Of a DNA stretch of 64,000 nucleotides, positions 50,876 through 62,411 are shown one piece after another. The stretch covers positions 52,460,569 through 52,524,568 of the forward strand of contig CP114481.1 of assembly GCA_027186245.1 (NCBI GenBank). Direction: 5' to 3'. The position numbers were made by a program, and so were the translations under genes. Each line of letters begins with the position of its first letter. The first letter of the stretch is position 1. The notes under the pieces are model-generated. The model was not told the DNA's origin. It worked only from the letters and a program-made list of their open reading frames with translations, and made no database searches. The stretch is from Coriaria nepalensis (lineage: Eukaryota > Streptophyta > Magnoliopsida > Cucurbitales > Coriariaceae).

Positions 50876-53800
50876 ACATGACTTTAAGGCTAAAGAAATG
50901 CATGGTTGCCTTCAATAGATCAATTACAGGTTATGCATGAAAGTCGTGTCTTAAATGCACAAATAGAATTGGTTCGAAGTGCTTTCAAACAATTTAATCA
51001 TATGGAAAGACTGAATAATATACTTTTTAAAGCTAAAATAATACATTGTTGTCGTCAATAAATTAATTGCATGTTATGTAAAAAAATCATGTTTGAAAGG
51101 CGAAAAAAGAATTCGTTCAACTTAATTTAGAATGATTTAATGACTGGATGAGACTCAATGACATGACTTTAAGGCCAAACAAATGCATTGTTGCCTTCAA
51201 TAGATTAACTGCAAGTTACGCACGAAAGTCATGTTGAAAGGCCGAATTTCGTTCGAAGCGATTTAGAATGACTTCATGACTAAAAGAGACGCAAAAATAT
51301 GATTTTAAGGCTAAAAAAATGCATAGTTGCCTTCAATAGATCAATTGCAACTTATGCATCATAGTGGTGTCTTAAATGCAAAAATAGAATTGGTTCGAAG
51401 TGCTTTCAAACTATTTAATGATATAAAAAGACTGAATGATATACTTTTTAAAGCTAAAATAATGCATTGTTGTCGTCAATATATTAATTGCAAGCTATGT
51501 AAGAAAATCATGTTTGAAGGGCGAAAAGAGAATTCGTTCAACTTAATTTAGAATGATTTAATGACTGGATGAGACTCAATGACATGACTTTAAGGCTAAA
51601 CAAATGCATTGTTGCTTTTAATAGATCAATTGCAACTTATGCATGAAAGTCGTGTCTTAAATCCAAAAATAGAATTGGTTCGAAGTGCTGTCAAACAATT
51701 TAATGATATGAAAAGACTGAATGATATACTTTTTAAATGCATTGTCGTCAATAAATTAATTGCAAGTTATGTAAGAAAATCATGTTTGAAAGGCGAAAAT
51801 GGAATTCGTTCAACTAAATTTAGAATGATTTAATGACTGGATGGGACTCCATGACATGACTTTAAGGCTAAACAAATGCATTGTTGCTTTCAATAGATCA
51901 ATTGCAACTTATGCATGAAAGTCGTGTCTTAAATGCAAAAATAGAATTGGTTCGAAGTGCTGTCAAACAATTTAATGATATGAAAAGACTGAATGATATA
52001 CTTTTTAAAGCTAAAATAATGCATTGTTGTCGTCAATAAATTAATTGCAAGTTATGTAAGAAAATCATGTTTGAAAGGCGAAAATAGAATTCGTTCAACT
52101 TAATTTAGAATGATTTAATGAATGGATGGGACTCAATGACATGACTTTAAGGCTAGACAAATGAATTGTTGCCTTCAATAGATTAACTGCAAGTTATGCA
52201 CGAAAGTCATGTTCTAAGGCCGAATTTCGTTCGAAGCGATTTAGAATGATTTAATGACTAGAAGATGCGCAATAATATGATTTTAAGGCTAAAAAAATGC
52301 ATAGTTGCCTTCAATAGATCAATTGCAACTTATGCATGACAGTCGTGTCTTAAATGCAAAAATAGAATTGGTTCGAAGTGCTTTCAAACAATTTAACGAT
52401 ATGAAAAGACTGAATGATATACTTTTTAAAGCTAAAATAATGCATTGTTGTCGTCAATAAATTAATTGCAGGTTATGTAAGAAAATCATGTTTGAAAGGC
52501 GAAAATAGAATTCGTTCAACTTAATTTAGAATGATTTCATGACTCGATGAGACTCAATGACATGACTTTAAGGCCGAACAAATGCATTGTTGCCTTCAAT
52601 AGATTAATTGCAAGTTATGCACGAAAGCCATGTTCTAAGGCCGAATTTCGTTCGAAGCGATTTATAATGATTTAATAACTAAAAGAGATGCAATAACATG
52701 TTTTTAAGGCTAAAACAAATGCATTGTTGCCTTCAATAGATCAATTGCAACTTATGCACGAAAGTCGTGTCTTAAATGCAAAAATAGAATTTGTTCGAAG
52801 TGCTTCAAAACAATTTAATGACATGAAAAGATTGAATGATATACTTTTTAAAGATAAAATAATGCATTGTTGTCGTCAATAAATTAATTGCAAGCTATGA
52901 AGGAAAATCATGTTTGAAGGGCGAAAATAGAATTCGTTCAACTTAATTTAGAATAATTTAATGACTGGATGAGACTCTATGACATGACTTTAAGGCTAAA
53001 GAAATGCATGGTTGCCTTCAATAGATCAATTACAAGTTATGCATGAAAGTCGTGTCTTAAATGCACAAATAGAATTGGTTCGAAGTGCTTTCAAACAATT
53101 TAATCATATGGAAAGACTGAATAATATACTTTTTAAAGCTAAAATAATGCATTGTTGTTGTCAATAAATTAATTGCAAGTTATGTAAGAAAATCATGTTT
53201 GAAAGGCGAAAATAGAATTCGTTCAACTTAATTTAGAAAGATTTAATGACTGGATGAGACTCAATGACATGACTTTAAGGCTAAACAAATGCATTGTTGC
53301 CTTCAATAGATTAACTGCAAGTTATGCACGAAAGTCATGTTCTAAGGCCGAATTTCGTTCGAAGCGATTTAGAATGATTTAATGACTAAAAGAGACGCAA
53401 TAATATGATATTAAGGCTAAAAAAATGCATAGTTGCATTCAATAGATCAATTGCAACTTATGCATGACAGTCGTGTCTTAAATGCACAAATAGAATTGGT
53501 TCGAAGTGCTTTCAAACAATTTAATCATATGGAAAGACTGAATAATATACTTTTTAAAGCTAAAATAATGCATTGTTGTTGTCAATAAATTAATTGCAAG
53601 CTATGAAAGAAAATCATGTTTGAAGGGCGAAAATAGAATTCGTTCAACTTAATTTAGAATGATTTAATGACTGGATGGGACTCAATGACATGACTTTCAG
53701 GCTAAACAAATGCATTGTTGCTTTCAATAGATCAATTGCAACTTATGCATGAAAGTCGTGTCTTAAATGCAAAAATAGAATTGGTTCGAAGTGCTGTCAA

Positions 53801-55521
53801 ACAATTTAATGATATGAAAAGACTGAATGATATACTTTTTAAAGCTAAAATAATGCATTGTTGTCGTCAATAAATTAATTGCAAGCTATGTAAGAAAATC
53901 ATGTTTGAAGGGCGAAAATAGAATTCGTTCAACTTAATTTAGAATGATTTAATGACTGGATGAGACTCAATGACATGACTTTAAGACTAAACAAATGCAT
54001 TGTTGCCTTCAATAGATTAACTGCAAGTTATGCACGAAAGTCATGTTCTAAGGCCGAATTTCGTTCGAAGCGATTTAGAATGATTTAATGACTAAAAGAT
54101 ATGCAATAATATGATTTTAAGGCTACAAAAAATGCATAGTTGCCTTCAATAGATCAATTGCAACTTATGCACGAAAGTCGTGTCTTAAATGCAAAAATAG
54201 AATTTGTTCGAAGTGCTTTCAAACAATTTAATGACATGAAAAGACTGAATGATATACTTTTTAAAGATAAAATAATGCATTGTTGTCGTCAAGAAATTAA
54301 TTGCAGGCTATGGAAGAAAATCATGTTTGAAGTGCGAAAATAGAATTCGTTCAAGTTAATTTAGAATGATTTAATGACTGGATGAGACTCAATGACATGA
54401 CTTTAAGGCTAAAGAAATGCATTGTTGCCTTCAATAGATTAACTGCAAGTTATGCACGAAAGTCATGTTGAAAGGCCGAATTTCGTTCGAAGCGATTTAG
54501 AATGATTTAATGACTAAAAGAGACGCAATAATATGATTTTAAGGCTAAAAAAATGCATAGTTGCCTTCAATAGATCAATTGCAACTTATGCACGAAAGTC
54601 GTGTCTTAAATGCAAAAATAGAATTTGTTCGAAGTGCTTTCAAACAATTTAATGACATGAAAAGACTGAATGATATACTTTTTAAAGCTAAAATAATGCA
54701 TTGTTGTCGTCAATAAATTAATTGCAAGCTATGTAAGAAAATCATGTTTGAAGGGCGAAAATAGAATTCGTTCAACTTAATTTAGAATGATTTAATGACT
54801 GGATGAGACTCTATGACATGACTTTAAGGCTAAAGAAATGCATGGTTGCCTTCAATAGATCAATTACAGGTTATGCATGAAAGTCGTGTCTTAAATGCAC
54901 AAATAGAATTGGTTCGAAGTGCTTTCAAACAATTTAATCATATGGAAAGACTGAATAATATACTTTTTAAAGCTAAAATAATGCATTGTTGTCGTCAATA
55001 AATTAATTGCAAGTTATGTAAAAAAATCATGTTTGAAAGGCGGAAAAAGAATTCGTTCAACTTAATTTAGAATGATTTAATGACTGGATGAGACTCAATG
55101 ACATAACTTTAAGGCTAAACAAATGCATTGTTGCCTTCAATAGATTAACTGCAAGTTATGCACGAAAGTCATGTTGAAAGGCCGAATTTCGTTAGAAGCG
55201 ATTTAGAATGATTTAATGACTAAAAGAGACGCAATAATATGATTTTAAGGCTAAAAAAATGCATAGTTGCCTTCAATAGATCAATTGCAACTTATGCATG
55301 ACAGTCGTGTCTTAAATGAAAAAATAGAATTTGTGCGAAGTGCTTTCAAACAATTTAATGACATGAAAAGACTGAATGATATACTTTTGAAAGCTAAAAT
55401 AATGCATTGTTGTCGTCAATAAATTAATTGCAAGCTATGTAAGAAAATCATGTTTGAAAGGCGAAAAAAGAATTCGTTCAACTTAATTTAGAATGATTTA
55501 ATGACTGGATGAGACTCAATG
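50876..55521. repeat. Mixed array containing copy 1 of a 4361-bp duplication
   Basis: Units at 50876 (D1 dimer), 51161, 51582 (272-bp dimer), 51854 (dimer), 52139, 52560, 52982 (D1), 53267, 53688 (D2), 53973, 54395, 54816 (D1) and 55101. The part from 51161 recurs at 55522 with a 4361-bp offset: 'ggccaaacaaatgc' with 'gttacgcacg', then the 272-bp dimer, 'ggctagacaaatgaattg', 'tagaagatgcgc', 'aaggccgaacaaatg' and 'ggctacaaaaaatgc' all reappear in order. Confidence 0.87.
51582..51853. repeat. 272-bp dimer, copy 1 of 3
   Basis: A D2-type dimer with 13 bp missing in C: the usual 'aaagctaaaataatgcattg' region plus 'ttg' is reduced to 'aaatgcattgtcgtc'. It also carries 'aaaatggaattc' and 'caactaaattt', and is followed by 'gggactccatgac'. 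Identical-type units lie at 55943 and 59178. The 13-bp loss shifts frame and opens a frame of about 70 codons, which is incidental. Confidence 0.92.
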
Positions 55522-58500
55522 ACATGACTTTAAGGCCAAACAAATGCATTGTTGCCTTCAATAGATTAACTGCAAGTTACGCACGAAAGTCATGTTGAAA
55601 GGCCGAATTTCGTTCGAAGCGATTTAGAATGACTTCATGACTAAAAGAGACGCAAAAATATGATTTTAAGGCTAAAAAAATGCATAGTTGCCTTCAATAG
55701 ATCAATTGCAACTTATGCATCATAGTCGTGTCTTAAATGCAAAAATAGAATTGGTTCGAAGTGCTTTCAAACTATTTAATGATATAAAAAGACTGAATGA
55801 TATACTTTTTAAAGATAAAATAATGCATTGTTGTCGTCAATAAATTAATTGCAAGCTATGTAAGAAAATCATGTTTGAAGGGCGAAAAGAGAATTCGTTC
55901 AACTTAATTTAGAATGATTTAATGACTGGATGAGACTCAATGACATGACTTTAAGGCCAAACAAATGCATTGTTGCCTTCAATAGATCAATTGTAACTTA
56001 TGCATGAAAGTCGTGTCTTAAATGCAGAAATAGAATTGGTTCGAAGTGCTGTCAAACAATTTAATGATATGAAAAGACTGAATGATATACTTTTTAAATG
56101 CATTGTCGTCAATAAATTAATTGCAAGTTATGTAAGAAAATCATGTTTGAAAGGCGAAAATGGAATTCGTTCAACTAAATTTAGAATGATTTAATGACTG
56201 GATGGGACTCCATGACATGACTTTCAGGCTAAACAAATGCATTGTTGCTTTCAATAGATCAATTGCAACTTATGCATGAAAGTCGTGTCTTAAATGCAAA
56301 AATAGAATTGGTTCGAAGTGCTGTCAAACAATTTAATGATATGAAAAGACTGAATGATATACTTTTTAAAGCTAAAATAATGCATTGTTGTCGTCAATAA
56401 ATTAATTGCAAGTTATGTAAGAAAATCATGTTTGAATGGCGAAAATAGAATTCGTTCAACTTAATTTAGAATGATTTAATGAATGGATGGGACTCAATGA
56501 CATGACTTTAAGGCTAGACAAATGAATTGTTGCCTTCAATAGATTAACTGCAAGTTATGCACGAAAGTCATGTTGAAAGGCCGAATTTCGTTCGAAGCGA
56601 TTTAGAATGATTTAATGACTAGAAGATGCGCAATAATATGATTTTAAGGCTAAAAAAATGCATAGTTGCCTTCAATAGATCAATTGCAACTTATGCATGA
56701 CAGTCGTGTCTTAAATGCAAAAATAGAATTGGTTCGAAGTGCTTTCAAACAATTTAATGATATGAAAAGACTGAATGATATACTTTTTAAAGCTAAAATA
56801 ATGCATTGTTGTCGTCAATAAATTAATTGCAGGTTATGTAAGAAAATCATGTTTGAAAGGCGAAAATAGAATTCGTTCAACTTAATTTAGAATGATTTCA
56901 TGACTCGATGAGACTCAATGACATGACTTTAAGGCCGAACAAATGCATTGTTGCCTTCAATAGATTAATTGCAAGTTATGCACGAAAGCCATGTTCTAAG
57001 GCCGAATTTCGTTCGAAGCGATTTATAATGATTTAATAACTAAAAGAGATGCAATAACATGTTTTTAAGGCTAAAACAAATGCATTGTTGCCTTCAATAG
57101 ATCAATTGCAACTTATGCACGAAAGTCGTGTCTTAAATGCAAAAATAGAATTTGTTCGAAGTGCTTCAAAACAATTTAATGACATGAAAAGACTGAATGA
57201 TATACTTTTTAAAGATAAAATAATGCATTGTTGTCGTCAATAAATTAATTGCAAGCTATGAAAGAAAATCATGTTTGAAGGGCGAAAATAGAATTCGTTC
57301 AACTTAATTTAGAATGATTTAATGACTGGATGAGACTCTATGACATGACTTTAAGGCTAAAGAAATGCATGGTTGCCTTCAATAGATCAATTACAAGTTA
57401 TGCATGAAAGTCGTGTCTTAAATGCACAAATAGAATTGGTTCGAAGTGCTTTCAAACAATTTAATCATATGGAAAGACTGAATAATATACTTTTTAAAGC
57501 TAAAATAATGCATTGTTGTTGTCAGTAAATTAATTGCAAGTTATGTAAGAAAATCATGTTTGAAAGGCGAAAATAGAATTCGTTCAACTTACTTTAGAAT
57601 GATTTAATGACTGGATGAGACTCAATGACATGACTTTAAGGCTAAACAAATGCATTATTGCCTTCAATAGATTAACTGCAAGTTATGCACGAAAGTCATG
57701 TTCTAAGGCCGAATTTCGTTCGAAGCGATTTAGAATGATTTAATGACTAAAAGAGACGCAATAATATGATATTAAGGCTAAAAAAATGCATAGTTGCATT
57801 CAATAGATCAATTGCAACTTATGCATGACAGTCGTGTCTTAAATGCAAAAATAGAATTTGTTCGAAGTGCTTTCAAACAATTTAATGACATGAAAAGACT
57901 GAATGATATACTTTTTAAAGCTAAAATAATGCATTGTTGTCGTCAATAAATTAATTGCAAGTTATGTAAGAAAATCATGTTTGAAAGGCGAAAATAGAAT
58001 TCGTTGAACTTAATTTAGAATGATTTAATGACTGGATGGGACTCAATGACATGACTTTCAGGCTAAACAAATGCATTGTTGCTTTCAATAGATCAATTGC
58101 AACTTATGCATGAAAGTCGTGTCTTAAATGCAAAAATAGAATTGGTTCGAAGTGCTGTCAAACAATTTAATGATATGAAAAGACTGAATGATATACTTTT
58201 TAAAGCTAAAATAATGCATTGTTGTCGTCAATAAATTAATTGCAAGCTATGTAAGAAAATCATGTTTGAAGGGCGAAAATAGAATTCGTTCAACTTAATT
58301 TAGAATGATTTAATGACTGGATGAGACTCAATGACATGACTTTAAGACTAAACAAATGCATTGTTGCCTTCAATAGATTAACTGCAAGTTATGCACGAAA
58401 GTCATGTTCTAAGGCCGAATTTCGTTCGAAGCGATTTAGAATGATTTAATGACTAAAAGATATGCAATAATATGATTTTAAGGCTACAAAAAATGCATAG

Positions 58501-59177
58501 TTGCCTTCAATAGATCAATTGCTACTTATGCACGAAAGTCGTGTCTTAAATGCAAAAATAGAATTTGTTCGAAGTGCTTTCAAACAATTTAATGACATGA
58601 AAAGACTGAATGATATACTTTTTAAAGCTAAAATAATGCATTGTTGTCGTCAATAAATTAATTGCAAGCTATGTAAGAAAATCATGTTTGATGGGCGAAA
58701 ATAGAATTCGTTCAACTTAATTTAGAATGATTTAATGACTGGATGAGACTCAATGACATGACTTTAAGGCTAAACAAATGCATTGTTGCCTTCAATAGAT
58801 TAACTGCAAGTTATGCACGAAAGTCATGTTCTAAGGCCGAATTTCGTTCGAAGCGATTTAGAATGATTTAATGACTAAAAGAGACGCAATAATATGATAT
58901 TAAGGCTAAAAAAATGCATAGTTGCATTCAATAGATCAATTGCAACTTATGCATCATAGTCGTGTCTTAAATGCAAAAATAGAATTGGTTCGAAGTGCTT
59001 TCAAACTATTTAATGATATAAAAAGACTGAATGATATACTTTTTAAAGATAAAATAATGCATTGTTGTCGTCAATAAATTAATTGCAAGCTATGTAAGAA
59101 AATCATGTTTGAAGGGCGAAAAGAGAATTCGTTCAACTTAATTTAGAATGATTATTATGACTGGATGAGACTCAATG
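55522..59177. repeat. Copy 2 of the 4361-bp duplication, truncated
   Basis: Units at 55522, 55943 (272-bp), 56215, 56500, 56921, 57343 (D1), 57628, 58049 (D2), 58334 and 58756. The order matches 51161 to about 54394. The last unit (58756) joins an A like that of 57628 to a B like that of 55522 ('catcatagtcgtg'). It is therefore a fusion that starts the next, 3234-bp, repetition. Confidence 0.85.
55943..56214. repeat. 272-bp dimer, copy 2 of 3
   Basis: Same 13-bp deletion as the copy at 51582. It shares 'aatgcagaaatag' and 'gatcaattgtaac' with copy 3, which copy 1 lacks, so copies 2 and 3 are the closest pair. Confidence 0.9.
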
Positions 59178-59449
59178 ACATGACTTTAAGGCCAAACAAA
59201 TGCATTGTTGCCTTCAATAGATCAATTGTAACTTATGCATGAAAGTCGTGTCTTAAATGCAGAAATAGAATTGGTTCGAAGTGCTGTCAAACAATTTAAT
59301 GATATGAAAAGACTGAATGATATACTTTTTAAATGCATTGTCGTCAATAAATTAATTGCAAGTTATGTAAGAAAATCATGTTTGAAAGGCGAAAATGGAA
59401 TTCGTTCAACTAAATTTAGAATGATTTAATGACTGGATGGGACTCCATG
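59178..59449. repeat. 272-bp dimer, copy 3 of 3
   Basis: As far as I can read, identical to copy 2 across the deletion and the following C, including 'aaaatggaattc' and 'caactaaattt'. Confidence 0.9.
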
Positions 59450-61989
59450 ACATGACTTTCAGGCTAAACAAATGCATTGTTGCTTTCAATAGATCAATTG
59501 CAACTTATGCATGAAAGTCGTGTCTTAAATGCAAAAATAGAATTGGTTCGAAGTGCTGTCAAACAATTTAATGATATGAAAAGACTGAATGATATACTTT
59601 TTAAAGCTAAAATAATGCATTGTTGTCGTCAATAAATTAATTGCAAGTTATGTAAGAAAATCATGTTTGAAAGGCGAAAATAGAATTCGTTCAACTTAAT
59701 TTAGAATGATTTAATGAATGGATGGGACTCAATGACATGACTTTAAGGCTAGACAAATGAATTGTTGCCTTCAATAGATTAACTGCAAGTTATGCACGAA
59801 AGTCATGTTGAAAGGCCGAATTTCGTTCGAAGCGATTTAGAATGATTTAATTACTAGAAGATGCGCAATAATATGATTTTAAGGCTAAAAAAATGCATAG
59901 TTGCCTTCAATAGATCAATTGCAACTTATGCATGACAGTCGTGTCTTAAATGCAAAAATAGAATTGGTTCGAAGTGCTTTCAAACAATTTAATGATATGA
60001 AAAGACTGAATGATATACTTTTTAAAGCTAAAATAATGCATTGTTGTCGTCAATAAATTAATTGCAGGTTATGTAAGAAAATCATGTTTGAAAGGCGAAA
60101 ATAGAATTCGTTCAACTTAATTTAGAATGATTTCATGACTCGATGAGACTCAATGACATGACTTTATGGCCGAACAAATGCATTGTTGCCTTCAATAGAT
60201 TAATTGCAAGTTATGCACGAAAGCCATGTTCTAAGGCCGAATTTCGTACGAAGCGATTTATAATGATTTAATAACTAAAAGAGATGCAATAACATGTTTT
60301 TAAGGCTAAAACAAATGCATTGTTGCCTTCAATAGATCAATTGCAACTTATGCACGAAGGTCGTGTCTTAAATGCAAAAATAGAATTTGTTCGAAGTGCT
60401 TCAAAACAATTTAATGACATGAAAAGACTGAATGATATACTTTTTAAAGATAAAATAATGCATTGTTGTCGTCAATAAATTAATTGCAAGCTATGAAAGA
60501 AAATCATGTTTGAAGGGCGAAAATAGAATTCGTTCAACTTAATTTAGAATGATTTAATGACTGGATGAGACTCTATGACATGACTTTAAGGCTAAAGAAA
60601 TGCATGGTTGCCTTCAATAGATCAATTACAAGTTATGCATGAAAGTCGTGTCTTAAATGCACAAATAGAATTGGTTCGAAGTGCTTTCAAACAATTTAAT
60701 CATATGGAAAGACTGAATAATATACTTTTTAAAGCTAAAATAATGCATTGTTGTTGTCAATAAATTAATTGCAAGTTATGTAAGAAAATCATGTTTGAAA
60801 GGCGAAAATAGAATTCGTTCAACTTAATTTAGAATGATTTAATGACTGGATGAGACTCAATGACATGACTTTAAGGCTAAACAAATGCATTGTTGCCTTC
60901 AATAGATTAACTGCAAGTTATGCACGAAAGTCATGTTGAAAGGCCGAATTTCGTTCGAAGCGATTTAGAATGACTTCATGACTAAAAGAGACGCAAAAAT
61001 ATGATTTTAAGGCTAAAAAAATGCATAGTTGCCTTCAATAGATCAATTGCAACTTATGCATGACAGTCGTGTCTTAAATGCAAAAATAGAATTGGTTCAA
61101 AGTGCTTTCAAACAATTTAATGACATGAAAAGACTGAATGATATACTTTTTAAAGCTAAAATAATGCATTGTTGTCGTCAATAAATTAATTGCAAGCTAT
61201 GTAAGAAAATCATGTTTGAAGGGCGAAAATAGAATTCGTTCAACTTAATTTAGAATGATTTAATGACTGGATGAGACTCTATGACATGACTTTAAGGCTA
61301 AAGAAATGCATGGTTGCCTTCAATAGATCAATTACAGGTTATGCATGAAAGTCGTGTCTTAAATGCACAAATAGAATTGGTTCGAAGTGCTTTCAAACAA
61401 TTTAATCATATGGAAAGACTGAATAATATACTTTTTAAAGCTAAAATAATGCATTGTTGTTGTCAATAAATTAATTGCAAGTTATGTAAGAAAATCATGT
61501 TTGAAAGGCGAAAATAGAATTCGTTCAACTTAATTTAGAATGATTTAATGACTGGATGAGACTCAATGACATGACTTTAAGGCTAAACAAATGCATTGTT
61601 GCCTTCAATAGATTAACTGCAAGTTATGCACGAAAGTCATGTTCTAAGGCCGAATTTCGTTCGAAGCGATTTAGAATGATTTAATGACTAAAAGAGACGC
61701 AATAATATGATATTAAGGCTAAAAAAATGCATAGTTGCATTCAATAGATCAATTGCAACTTATGCATGACAGTCGTGTCTTAAATGTAAAAATAGAATTG
61801 GTTCGAAGTGCTTTCAAACTATTTAATGATATAAAAAGACTGAATGATATAGTTTTTAAAGCTAAAATAATGCATTGTTGTCGTCAATAAATTAATTGCA
61901 AGTTATGTAAGAAAATCATGTTTGAAAGGCGAAAATAGAATTCGTTGAACTTAATTTAGAATGATTTAATGACTGGATGGGACTCAATG
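59178..61989. repeat. Copy of 55943-57650 at a 3234/3235-bp offset, then D1 dimers
   Basis: Units at 59178 (272-bp), 59450, 59735, 60156, 60578 (D1), 60863, 61284 (D1) and 61569. The offset to 55943 is 3235 bp; it is 3234 bp just to the left because 'gattattatgac' near 59150 carries one extra base. After the D1 dimer at 60578 the order departs from copy 2: a 'gttgaaagg' trimer and a second D1 dimer are inserted before the trimer matching 57628. Confidence 0.85.
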
Positions 61990-62411
61990 ACATGACTTTC
62001 AGGCTAAACAAATGCATTGTTGCTTTCAATAGATTAACTGCAAGTTATGCACGAAAGTCATGTTCTAAGGCCGAATTTCGTTCGAAGCGATTTAGAATGA
62101 TTTAATGACTAAAAGATATGCAATAATATGATTTTAAGGCTACAAAAAATGCATAGTTGCCTTCAATAGATCAATTGCTACTTATGCACGAAAGTCGTGT
62201 CTTAAATGCAAAAATAGAATTTGTTCGAAGTGCTTTCAAACAATTTAATGACATGAAAAGACTGAATGATATACTTTATAAAGCTAAAATAATGCATTGT
62301 TGTCGTCAATAAATTAATTGCAAGCTATGTAAGAAAATCATGTTTGAAGGGCGAAAATAGAATTCGTTCAACTTAATTTAGAATGATTTAATGACTGGAT
62401 GAGACTCTATG
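61990..62411. repeat. Fusion trimer: D2 dimer head joined to monomer A
   Basis: The unit opens with D2-specific sequence ('actttcaggctaaac', 'ttgctttcaatagat') but continues into A ('taactgcaag') rather than B. It matches the start of 58049 and then the rest of 58334, which follow one another in copy 2. One 285-bp unit has been lost here. The marker 'tcgttgaac' just before is 3941 bp from its partner (58001 to 61942), while 'ggctacaaaaaatgc' just after is 3656 bp from its partner (58482 to 62138). Confidence 0.9.
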
